This document shows positions 7,554 through 13,646 of a stretch of DNA of 13,646 nt, one piece after another. Made by a program: the position numbers and the translations under genes. The number at the start of each line of letters is the position of its first letter. The first letter of the stretch is position 1. The notes beneath the pieces are model-generated. The model worked only from the letters and a program-made list of their open reading frames with translations. It was not told the origin of the DNA and made no database searches. The DNA is taken from NCBI GenBank assembly GCA_900319195.1, contig ONNL01000121.1, forward strand, positions 1 to 13,646, written 5' to 3'. The stretch comes from an uncultured Ruminococcus sp. GTDB lineage: Bacteria > Bacillota > Clostridia > Oscillospirales > Ruminococcaceae.

Positions 7554-7988
7554 CTATATGCTGTACTCCCCTGCTATGACCATTTTCTCCTGCCATTCAA
7601 GCAGACTGGCAAGTGTAATGTTCTCCAGAGTGTTTTTTATCGTATCATCAAGGTGCTTCCACAGGCGGAATGTTACACAGCTTGAACTGTTCGGACAGCA
7701 TTTTTCACCTACGCAGTCCGTCGGTGCAAGCGAGCCCTCCACGATGGTCAGAATATGCATCACCGTGTAACGCTCTGGAGCATATCTAAGCAGATAACCG
7801 CCCTGATTTCCCTTGACGCTCTGCACTAATCCTGCCTTATGCAGTGAAGCGGCAGTCTGCTCGAGGTATTTCAGAGAAATGCCCTGACGTGCCGCGGTTT
7901 CTTTGAGCGGAACAGGCTTGCCGTCGTTGTGCTGTGCAAGGTCAAGCAGGAGCTTCACTGCGTTTTTTCCTCTTGTCGATACGATCAT
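7554..7988 (-). CDS. Rrf2-family transcriptional regulator with IscR-like cysteines
   Basis: The 144-residue protein has the Rrf2 winged helix (STRGKNAVKLLLDLA at the N-terminus, ISLKYLEQ..ASLHKAGLVQSVKG recognition region, GGYLL wing). It carries C92, C98 (next to C97) and C104, the exact positions of the 2Fe-2S cysteines in E. coli IscR. The IscR ligand His107 is Phe here. It may therefore bind an Fe-S cluster; CymR-type cysteine regulation, which in Bacillus uses CysK as partner, is an alternative role. It starts 10 bases after the upstream NifX-domain gene, with an AAAGGA site overlapping that gene's stop codon, so it is the last gene of the operon and probably feeds back on it. Its operator would lie upstream of the window's nifB fragment. 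Confidence 0.93.
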   Translation of the reverse strand: MIVSTRGKNAVKLLLDLAQHNDGKPVPLKETAARQGISLKYLEQTAASLHKAGLVQSVKGNQGGYLLRYAPERYTVMHILTIVEGSLAPTDCVGEKCCPNSSSCVTFRLWKHLDDTIKNTLENITLASLLEWQEKMVIAGEYSI

Positions 7989-7998
7989 GGTAATTCCT

Positions 7999-8400
7999 TT
8001 ACTTTCTAAGTGATGTATGGCTGTCGATCTTTGCGTAGTAGTCTGTTATTTTTTCAAGCGCCTCTGCGACGGTGCACCCGACATCAAATGCTGATATTGC
8101 CCTGCGTTCAAGCTGTTTCTGAATATTGAAGCCTATCTTGGTGCATACGACACAGCGGCAGTCGGAGATGAGCTCCACCTTTTTATCAGCTCCCCCACCA
8201 CAGCCTGTACCGCTGCCGCAGCCTTTATTGCAGCCGCTTCCGCAGTTCTCCGATACAGCTTTCGTATCGGAGATGTATTCGCGCTTTTCAAGCTCACGGC
8301 AATCGTTTTCGCTCACTTCATATATCGTGAAATATTCCGTCGCACCGAAGGTACGGTCGATATTGATACCGTCTGAGCTTGCAACTGCTATTTTGTACAT
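7999..8400 (-). CDS. NifX/NifB-type cofactor-carrier domain protein with Cys-rich insert
   Basis: At 133 residues this is a single dinitrogenase Fe-Mo cofactor biosynthesis domain (Nif_X/NifB C-terminal family), beginning MYKIAVASSDG like its paralogue at 13043-13405. I chose the start at 8400 because it aligns with the paralogue and its ATG overlaps the nifK-like stop (TGATG), with GGTGG just upstream; the longer frame runs into nifK-like. Unusual features are a Gly-Cys insert at residues 53-70 (C53, C57, C61, C67), further cysteines at 81, 83 and 86, and loss of the HFGH motif (TFGA here). By family knowledge it would carry or insert an Fe-S cofactor. The cysteines suggest that it may bind its own cluster or metal; that is inference. 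Confidence 0.85.
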   Translation of the reverse strand: MYKIAVASSDGINIDRTFGATEYFTIYEVSENDCRELEKREYISDTKAVSENCGSGCNKGCGSGTGCGGGADKKVELISDCRCVVCTKIGFNIQKQLERRAISAFDVGCTVAEALEKITDYYAKIDSHTSLRK

Positions 8401-9698
8401 CAGTTCCACCTCTGTACTGCTACCGAGTAAATGTCCTCGATGAGCTTGATACCGCCCTGATAGCCTACATAGCTCTCGTCGAGCACGACCTTGTCCTGAA
8501 CAGGCCATGTGATATTGAGGAAGTGTCCGTCAAGCTCGTTTGTGACTTCCTTGTCGTAATAGCCGCCGAGTATGAGCGGATAGCCGTGGTAGTCGTGAGC
8601 CTTGACTGCTTCGTGTATCTTATAGCTGTCAGTCTCGAATACAGCCTCGGCCTTGAGCCCGTAGTTGAGGTTCTCAAATTCAGCCTTTATCGCTTCACGA
8701 TACTGCTTTGGAGTGTCATCCGTGATGAACTGCTGTGCGGGGATAAGTCCTAAATCGTTCACAAGGAACTTCGTGATGCCGAGCGTATACTGAGCGTCAC
8801 CGATCACCGAGAACTGCTTTGCCATTACTCTTGTTTCGAGGAAGAGGTCGGCATAGCGCTCGATGAGATAGTAGTAGTATTTCTCATGCTCAGAGATTAT
8901 CCTCTCGACCTTCTCGCTGTCTACACCTGCAAATTCACCGACAGTACGCAGGAATCTGCTCGTCTCGAATGCACCGACGGGGAGCGTCGGGATATACAGA
9001 TATGGAGTCCCGAGCTTCTGCTCCAATTTCTTCACATTCGTGAGCGATACCCACGGCGATACCAGCAGATTGAATTGTGCCTTCGGTATTTTCTTTATGT
9101 TCTCAATGCCGTTGCCATAGCCGAAAATGACATTCGGCTTCAGACCGAGCTCCTCCACAAGCTTTGCAAGCTCACGGTAATTTCCGAGCCAGAAAAGGTC
9201 CTGATACGGAACGTCCGCCCAGATATTTACAAGTCCCTCCTCCTTTTCTTCGGAGGGTTCAAGAAGCTGTTCGGTGATCGCGTTGATGACCTGTTCGTGA
9301 CCCCTGTAATTGTTGCCCTTGAAGCCTGCTGTTGAAGCGAAGATAACAGGCTTTTCCGCGTCCTCATAATGCGAGACAGTCTCGCCCACATCATCACCGA
9401 CAATTTCGGGAATACATCCTGTCAGCACGACATACAGGTCAGCGTCTATGACCTTGAGCGCATTTTCTATCGTGGAATCGAGCTTCTTCACTCCGCCGAA
9501 AACAACGTCCTTCTCATTGATAGAGGTACACGGGAAGATGTTCGGTGAGAAGTATCCCGATGAGCCTATGCCGTCCGAGAGCTTCTGAGCACAGCCCGGT
9601 CCCGAATGAAGTATCGGTATCGCCCTTGTTATCGCCTGCACCGTCTGCATTGCTGCCAGTGCACATTTATATCTCTGTTTATCAAGTAGCTTTGCCAT
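8400..9698 (-). CDS. Nitrogenase-like beta subunit (NifK-type)
   Basis: The 432-residue oxidoreductase subunit belongs to the NifD/NifK superfamily and is shorter than Azotobacter NifK. The three P-cluster cysteines have clear counterparts: C12 (KCALAAM), C36 (HSGPGC) and C95 (TGCIPEIVGDD). A fourth, C57, lies in FPCTSINEKDVVFGG, a segment shared with NifK. It should therefore form a P-cluster-type [8Fe-7S] site at the interface with the NifD-like partner. Its ATG overlaps the nifD-like stop by one base (TAATG), and its own stop overlaps the next gene (TGATG), so translation is coupled and stoichiometry probably fixed. The order H-(cysK)-D-K and the lack of nifE/nifN genes distinguish the locus from a standard nitrogenase operon. 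NifN or another NifK-like protein is the alternative label. Confidence 0.88.
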   Translation of the reverse strand: MAKLLDKQRYKCALAAMQTVQAITRAIPILHSGPGCAQKLSDGIGSSGYFSPNIFPCTSINEKDVVFGGVKKLDSTIENALKVIDADLYVVLTGCIPEIVGDDVGETVSHYEDAEKPVIFASTAGFKGNNYRGHEQVINAITEQLLEPSEEKEEGLVNIWADVPYQDLFWLGNYRELAKLVEELGLKPNVIFGYGNGIENIKKIPKAQFNLLVSPWVSLTNVKKLEQKLGTPYLYIPTLPVGAFETSRFLRTVGEFAGVDSEKVERIISEHEKYYYYLIERYADLFLETRVMAKQFSVIGDAQYTLGITKFLVNDLGLIPAQQFITDDTPKQYREAIKAEFENLNYGLKAEAVFETDSYKIHEAVKAHDYHGYPLILGGYYDKEVTNELDGHFLNITWPVQDKVVLDESYVGYQGGIKLIEDIYSVAVQRWN

Positions 9699-11161
9699 TA
9701 TTTCTTTGCCTCCACCAAAAATTTATCCACGTTCTGCTCATACCACCAGTCAGTGTACGGCAGCTTCACACGCTTTGCAAGATTTGCCTCAAAGCTGCGG
9801 TTGTGAATGCTGTTGAGCACCGAATGTGCAAATTCGAGCGTGTGCTTATAGCCGAATATCATGTACTCGTCAGCCACGTATACGGCAGGAGTGCCGTTCT
9901 TTATCGCCCATACCGTCGAGCCGGGGTGACGCGAGAGATAGAGGTCGGGCTGATACTTTTTCAGTATGTTCATGACCTCGTAATTCTGCTGGTCGGCAAC
10001 GCTTGCCTCGAAGTCCACGCCGTTATCGAGCAGATACTTCATCGACGGCGGAACATCGCCGTTTTCATACTTCTTGTCATAGTGCCATGCAAGCGCCCAT
10101 ACTACCTCGATGCCAAGCTCGTTCAGTACTCGTGATACCTCAAACGTGTAGCCGGGTCCCATTCCGAGAACGGCTCTCAGTCCCTTGAGCTCCTTCTTTA
10201 TCTCCTCTATCTGAGGAATGTATATCGCTCGCTGCTCCGCGATGTATTTCTCGACCTTCTCACTTCTTCCGGTTGCTTCACCGATAGCTCTCAGCCATGT
10301 CTCAAAGCCTGTGATCCCGAGCGGATTTATCGTGCGGACGTATGGCACACCATACTTTTCTTCAAGTCCGTTGCCGAGATAGTTGCCGAGAGTTCCGCAT
10401 ATACAGGTCGTGGCAAGTGCTTCGGAAAGGTGCGAGAGCTCCTCGACCGTTGAGTTGCAGTAGAGGAAGGTCGGCTCTAAATCAAACTCCCTGAACATCT
10501 CGATTATCTCGGGACGTGCGCTCTCGTAGAAGTTCTTGAAGTTGACAGTGTTGCGCTTCTGCTTCGGCGGCTGAACGATACTCGACAGCACCGCATGGTC
10601 GGAAATATCGAAGCCTGTCGCCCATATCCTCGACTTGAAGCCCTCGCAGTGAACAGCAGCTATCGGCACATCTATCTCATCACGAACGTCGTCAACAATG
10701 CTGTCGATGTCCTCACCGATTATACCCGTAGCGCATGAGCTTGAAACGAATATTGCCTTCGGTGAGTAGCGCCTGTTCACCTCTAAGATTATCCTGCGGA
10801 GCGATTCTGCCGAGCCGAAGATAGTGTCCTTTTCGTTCATGTCGGTGCCGACATAGACGGTGTTGTTGGTAACTCCGCGCTTCTTTGCCATTGTCTTGTC
10901 AAGGTAGTATGCACCTGCGCCTGCGACCGAACATCCCGCAGGGCCGTGGTGGATTATCGCAACGTCACGTATGCCTGCAAGCTGTCCCAGACCGCACTGT
11001 GAAAGACAGGTGCTCGACTGTGAGAAGCATCTTGCACAGCCTTTTAATGTGCCGCATTCGCTCTGCTGTGCAAGGTCTTTAAGTGAGCCTACATAGCCCG
11101 TTATCGAGCCGATACGGTTCTCTCTTACCGCAACATTTGAGCTGTTTGTATTTATTGCCAT
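9698..11161 (-). CDS. Nitrogenase-like alpha subunit (NifD-type), non-canonical active site
   Basis: The 487-residue protein should form the catalytic subunit with the NifK-like partner. P-cluster cysteines are C52 or C56, C77 (HHGPAGC) and C143 (SSSCATGIIGEDI). C255, before the GLEEKYGVPY segment, lines up with the FeMo-cofactor ligand Cys275 of Azotobacter NifD, so a NifB-derived cofactor is plausible. The CEGF segment (172-175) anchors an alignment in which Gln191 becomes W180 and His195 becomes F184. The second cofactor ligand His442 falls on A430 or V429. These changes argue against N2 reduction. Extra cysteines C36, C42 and C45 crowd the N-terminus. AGGAGG overlaps the stop codon of the upstream cysK-like gene. 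Candidate function: reductive C-S cleavage, as for methylthio-alkane reductase MarD; unproven. Confidence 0.88.
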   Translation of the reverse strand: MAINTNSSNVAVRENRIGSITGYVGSLKDLAQQSECGTLKGCARCFSQSSTCLSQCGLGQLAGIRDVAIIHHGPAGCSVAGAGAYYLDKTMAKKRGVTNNTVYVGTDMNEKDTIFGSAESLRRIILEVNRRYSPKAIFVSSSCATGIIGEDIDSIVDDVRDEIDVPIAAVHCEGFKSRIWATGFDISDHAVLSSIVQPPKQKRNTVNFKNFYESARPEIIEMFREFDLEPTFLYCNSTVEELSHLSEALATTCICGTLGNYLGNGLEEKYGVPYVRTINPLGITGFETWLRAIGEATGRSEKVEKYIAEQRAIYIPQIEEIKKELKGLRAVLGMGPGYTFEVSRVLNELGIEVVWALAWHYDKKYENGDVPPSMKYLLDNGVDFEASVADQQNYEVMNILKKYQPDLYLSRHPGSTVWAIKNGTPAVYVADEYMIFGYKHTLEFAHSVLNSIHNRSFEANLAKRVKLPYTDWWYEQNVDKFLVEAKK

Positions 11162-11173
11162 TTCAAGTCCTCC

Positions 11174-12172
11174 TCAGACCTTATAATTCTCGTTGAAAAG
11201 ATTTGTGGAAAGATAGCGCAGTCCTGTGTCGGGGAGCACTGCAACTATCGTCTTGCCCTTGTTCTCGGGACGCTGTGCGACCTTTGCCGCTGCTGCTATC
11301 GCCGCACCCGATGATGTGCCGATGAGAATGCCGTCCGTCCTTGCGACCTCTCTTGCCGCCCTGTATGCCTCATTCGTCTCGACCTCAAGCTTTTCGTCAT
11401 AGATGTCAAGGTCCATTGTCGAGGGCACACGCTCGGCAGGGATATTCTCAAACGGGTGGACTCCCGTTATCTCCTCGGGCTCGGGATTTGCTTCGCTCGG
11501 GAGCGAGTTTGCTCCCGGCTGGATAGCATACACCTTGATATTCGGGTTCTTCGATTTGAGGAATTTTCCCGTACCCGAAACAGTACCGCCTGTGCCGACA
11601 TTTGCAACGAGGATATCCACCTTACCGTCTGTGTCCGCCCAAATCTCAGGACCCGTGGTCTTTTCGTGTATCTCAGGATTTGCAGGGTTCGAGCACTGGT
11701 CAACAAAGAAGATGTCCTTCTCGTTTACGAGCACATTCTCCTTGAGGGACTTTATAGCCGCCACAAAATCGCCGCCTGTCTCCTCAAGAGTCTTTGCAAT
11801 TGCAGGCTCCTCCGAGAGCTTTATTGTCTCACCGCCGAAAGCGTGAATGACCTTGAATCGCTCCTCGCTTACGTTGTCCTGAACATACACGCGGAATTTG
11901 TATCCCTTTGCTGCTGCAATTGCCGCGAGACCGATACCGGTGTTGCCGCTTGTCGTTTCGACAATTGTGTAACCCGGCTTCAGCAGTCCCTTTTTCTCAG
12001 CGTCCTCTATCATGTTGAGCGCTATCCTGTCCTTGACGGACTGGTTCGGATTGTAGTATTCAAGCTTTACGAGCAGCCTTGCCTCAAGACCGTGGAGCTT
12101 CTCAAATCCCTTTATTTCGAGCAGAGGAGTCCTGCCGACGAGCTCCGTTATAGATGAATATACATTTGCCAT
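11174..12172 (-). CDS. cysK: Divergent CysK-family PLP sulfhydrylase embedded in the nif-like operon
   Basis: At 332 residues this fold-type II PLP enzyme has the lysine K47 (NQSVKDR), TTSGNTG (73-79) and GTGGT (193-197), so the PLP core is intact. It differs from the canonical CysK at 3908-4846 at substrate-contact sites. The SMSVERR segment is replaced by QDNVSEERF (98-106). The active-site Gln-Phe becomes Q159-C160. An insertion of roughly 20 residues is spread between about residues 120 and 155. It probably still joins an O-acetyl or similarly activated amino acid to a thiol or sulfide, with altered specificity. It lies between nifH (15 bases upstream) and the nifD-like gene (12 bases downstream), with a GGAGG site in the short gap. 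Co-expression suggests that it consumes the sulfur product of the reductase or supplies cysteine for Fe-S clusters. Confidence 0.9.
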   Translation of the reverse strand: MANVYSSITELVGRTPLLEIKGFEKLHGLEARLLVKLEYYNPNQSVKDRIALNMIEDAEKKGLLKPGYTIVETTSGNTGIGLAAIAAAKGYKFRVYVQDNVSEERFKVIHAFGGETIKLSEEPAIAKTLEETGGDFVAAIKSLKENVLVNEKDIFFVDQCSNPANPEIHEKTTGPEIWADTDGKVDILVANVGTGGTVSGTGKFLKSKNPNIKVYAIQPGANSLPSEANPEPEEITGVHPFENIPAERVPSTMDLDIYDEKLEVETNEAYRAAREVARTDGILIGTSSGAAIAAAAKVAQRPENKGKTIVAVLPDTGLRYLSTNLFNENYKV

Positions 12173-12187
12173 TTTTCATTCCTCCCG

Positions 12188-13036
12188 TTATATCCTGTAA
12201 TCGTCCGCCTGCTCCATGAGACCGTATTCAAGAAGTATCTCCTCGAGACGCTCCTGAGTCATGGGTGTAGGAATAGCGAACTTCTGATTCTCGATAACTG
12301 CCTGTGCTAGATTTCTATACTCCTGAGCCTGTGCCGAATCGGGCTTGTATTCGATAACTGTTTTCTTGTTTATCTCCGCACGCTGAACGATGTTGTCACG
12401 CGGAACGAAGTACAGAAGCTGTGTGCCGAGCTCCTCCGCAAATGCACGGAGAAGGTCACGCTCACGGTCAACAAGACGGCTGTTGCAGATGATGCCGCCG
12501 AGGCGAACACCGCCTGTCTTAGCGTATCTTCTTATGCCCTTTGCGATATTGTTTGCCGCATAGAGAGCCATCATCTCGCCGCTCGCTACGATGTATATTT
12601 CCTTCGCCTTGCCCTCTCTGATAGGCATTGCAAAGCCGCCGCAGACAACGTCACCGAGTACGTCATAGAAAACGTAATCGAGGTCATCGGTGTAAGCACC
12701 GAGACTTTCGAGCATATTTATCGAGGTGATTATTCCGCGTCCTGCGCAGCCTACACCCGGCTCGGGACCGCCCGACTCAACGCAGCGTGTGCCGCCGAAG
12801 CCTGTTCTCATGATACGGTCGAGCTCGATGTCCTCGCCCTCATCACGAATGGTGTCGAGGACTGTTTTCTGTGCAAGTCCTCCGAGAAGAAGTCTTGTGG
12901 AGTCAGCCTTCGGGTCGCAGCCTACGACCATGACCTTTTTGCCGTGCTCACAAAGTCCTGCTGTGAGGTTCTGGGTGGTGGTCGATTTTCCGATACCGCC
13001 CTTTCCGTAAATTGCTATCTGTCTGAGATTTCCCAT
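12188..13036 (-). CDS. nifH: Nitrogenase iron protein family reductase (NifH-type)
   Basis: This 282-residue homodimeric ATPase carries a bridging [4Fe-4S] cluster and feeds single electrons to the D/K partner. It has the P-loop GKGGIGKS (11-18), the DPKADST switch (41-47), cluster ligands C97 (GVGCAGRG) and C132 (GDVVCGG), and R100, the residue ADP-ribosylated in regulated nitrogenases. Numbering matches Azotobacter NifH exactly, and no ChlL/BchL or CfbC-specific feature is obvious. An AAGGA site lies upstream of the ATG. It starts 6 bases after the preceding NifX-domain gene and is followed by the cysK-like gene. NifH sequence alone does not distinguish true nitrogenase from nitrogenase-like systems; the NifD-like partner does that here. 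If the operon is a Mar system, this would be marH. Confidence 0.95.
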   Translation of the reverse strand: MGNLRQIAIYGKGGIGKSTTTQNLTAGLCEHGKKVMVVGCDPKADSTRLLLGGLAQKTVLDTIRDEGEDIELDRIMRTGFGGTRCVESGGPEPGVGCAGRGIITSINMLESLGAYTDDLDYVFYDVLGDVVCGGFAMPIREGKAKEIYIVASGEMMALYAANNIAKGIRRYAKTGGVRLGGIICNSRLVDRERDLLRAFAEELGTQLLYFVPRDNIVQRAEINKKTVIEYKPDSAQAQEYRNLAQAVIENQKFAIPTPMTQERLEEILLEYGLMEQADDYRI

Positions 13037-13042
13037 TATTAT

Positions 13043-13405
13043 CTATCCTTTCTTAAAAAGGCTCTGCACCTTTTCATAGCTTACTAATTTATTGATTGCG
13101 TCTCCAATGATGTCGGGTATTTCATACGGCGAAATACCGAGGCTTTCAGCTCTTGCCGCCGCTTCTGTACCTATCTTCTGAACGAGCAGATACTTGCAGT
13201 CGGAAAGCGCTCTGAGGTTTTCGGTGAGCCTGTCGTCATCGTGGTTTCCCGTCTGACAGACAGGCACCAGCATTCGTATCTCACCGGTGAATGCCGCTGT
13301 GTCGCCGCTGACATCATAGATGTAAAAGCTCCTCGAATGTCCGAAGTGCTGATTTACGACTATCCCGTCACTCGAAGCGACAGCTATCTTATATGTATCA
13401 GCCAT
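13043..13405 (-). CDS. NifX/NifB C-terminal domain protein
   Basis: At 120 residues this is a single Nif_X/NifB domain with the conserved start (YKIAVASSDG) and the HFGH motif (residues 20-23) thought to contact the cofactor in this family. I start it at 13405 because AGGAG lies ten bases upstream and the domain begins there; the longer open frame overlaps the upstream gene out of frame. Its ATG overlaps the end of the nifB-like gene by 8 bases. Because that NifB ends without its own C-terminal domain, this protein looks like the separated NifX domain of a NifB-NifX pair. It probably accepts the Fe-S-C precursor from NifB and hands it to the D/K protein. Confidence 0.87.
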   Translation of the reverse strand: MADTYKIAVASSDGIVVNQHFGHSRSFYIYDVSGDTAAFTGEIRMLVPVCQTGNHDDDRLTENLRALSDCKYLLVQKIGTEAAARAESLGISPYEIPDIIGDAINKLVSYEKVQSLFKKG

Positions 13406-13646
13406 GTGAAAATGTCTCCTTTGCTCCAAGCCGCTTCTGATATATCTGCTGTCCGAATTCGCTCCTTCCGGGTACTCCCACAGCGTCCGCACGGCAGTGC
13501 TGGCAGTGACGGAAAACGTCGATATACTTTGAAGCCTTCGTTCTCGCCGCATCGATCTCCGCACATACGGGAGCCTTTACGTCCTTCAGCTCATACTGCG
13601 GTATCAGCGGAATGATGTTGTAAATTTTCGCGCCTGCCTCCGAGAC
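13398..13646 (-). CDS. nifB: NifB-type cofactor biosynthesis radical SAM protein, C-terminal end only
   Basis: Eighty-two residues are visible, entering from the right edge in frame. The sequence contains the NifB C-terminal signatures: a NI(I)PLIP stretch near the window edge, then a conserved cysteine after P-V, and the RHCQHCRADAVG motif with its two cysteines. NifB builds the [8Fe-9S-C] precursor of the nitrogenase cofactor. The radical SAM CxxxCxxC core lies outside the window. The protein stops shortly after CRADAVG at TGA 13398-13400, so it lacks the fused NifX domain of longer NifB proteins; that domain is encoded by the overlapping next gene. Linkage to the D/K genes indicates that the reductase uses a NifB-derived cofactor. 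Confidence 0.85.
   Translation of the reverse strand, partial: VSEAGAKIYNIIPLIPQYELKDVKAPVCAEIDAARTKASKYIDVFRHCQHCRADAVGVPGRSEFGQQIYQKRLGAKETFSHG

Noticed and set aside
8401..8508. N-terminal extension of the Cys-rich NifX protein (169 residues)
   Set aside because: The extension lies wholly inside nifK-like in another frame, and the domain begins at the ATG at 8400 coupled to the nifK stop.
11456..12157. 233-codon plus-strand open frame opposite the second cysK-like gene
   Set aside because: Its translation resembles no protein family and mirrors codons of the real gene; long antisense frames are expected opposite these genes.
7554..13646. Light-independent protochlorophyllide reductase or F430 (Cfb) operon
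   Set aside because: Presence of nifB, retention of the cofactor cysteine (C255) and a P-cluster-type cysteine set in both subunits fit a NifB-cofactor enzyme, not these tetrapyrrole reductases.

Overview
The window looks like a piece of a Ruminococcus-type chromosome (Bacillota, gut or rumen). The main reason is the C-terminal type I dockerin of the first protein, whose two calcium loops have the DSSDAA core typical of Ruminococcus cellulosome-related proteins. Strong GGAGG ribosome binding sites and TTGACA/TATAAT promoters also fit a low-to-mid GC Firmicute. This assignment is inference from one window.

Left part (1-3907): the 3' portion of a very large surface or secreted protein on the + strand. 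It has WG-type beta repeats, two threonine-rich linkers around a bacterial Ig-like module, a BspA-like leucine-rich-repeat region and a dockerin. It ends at a terminator hairpin, followed by a frameshifted gene remnant and a long bidirectional hairpin.

Middle (3908-7553): a minus-strand pair metY-cysK (O-acetylhomoserine and O-acetylserine sulfhydrylases), divergent from a plus-strand LysR-type regulator. The 311-base space between them carries two near-perfect divergent promoters, an ATAG-N7-CTAT palindrome resembling LysR-type methionine/cysteine operators, and a second palindrome over the metY -10 box.

Right part (7554-13646): a tight minus-strand operon, in transcription order nifB (3' end only), a NifX-domain gene, nifH, a divergent cysK-like gene, a nifD-like gene, a nifK-like gene, a second Cys-rich NifX-domain gene and an Rrf2-family regulator. 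Spacing runs from an 8-base overlap to 15 bases. The NifD-like protein keeps P-cluster and cofactor cysteines but lacks the active-site residues aligned to nitrogenase Gln191 and His195. No nifE or nifN is visible.

Taken together this is a nitrogenase-like reductase embedded in sulfur-amino-acid genes. Its B-H-D-K gene order and sulfur context resemble the methylthio-alkane reductase system (marBHDK) known from Rhodospirillum rubrum, which releases methanethiol from organic sulfur for methionine synthesis. The embedded CysK-like enzyme, the two NifX proteins and the Fe-S-type Rrf2 regulator suggest a Firmicute variant in which sulfur released by the reductase is captured by a co-expressed PLP sulfhydrylase. 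The substrate is not shown by the sequence.
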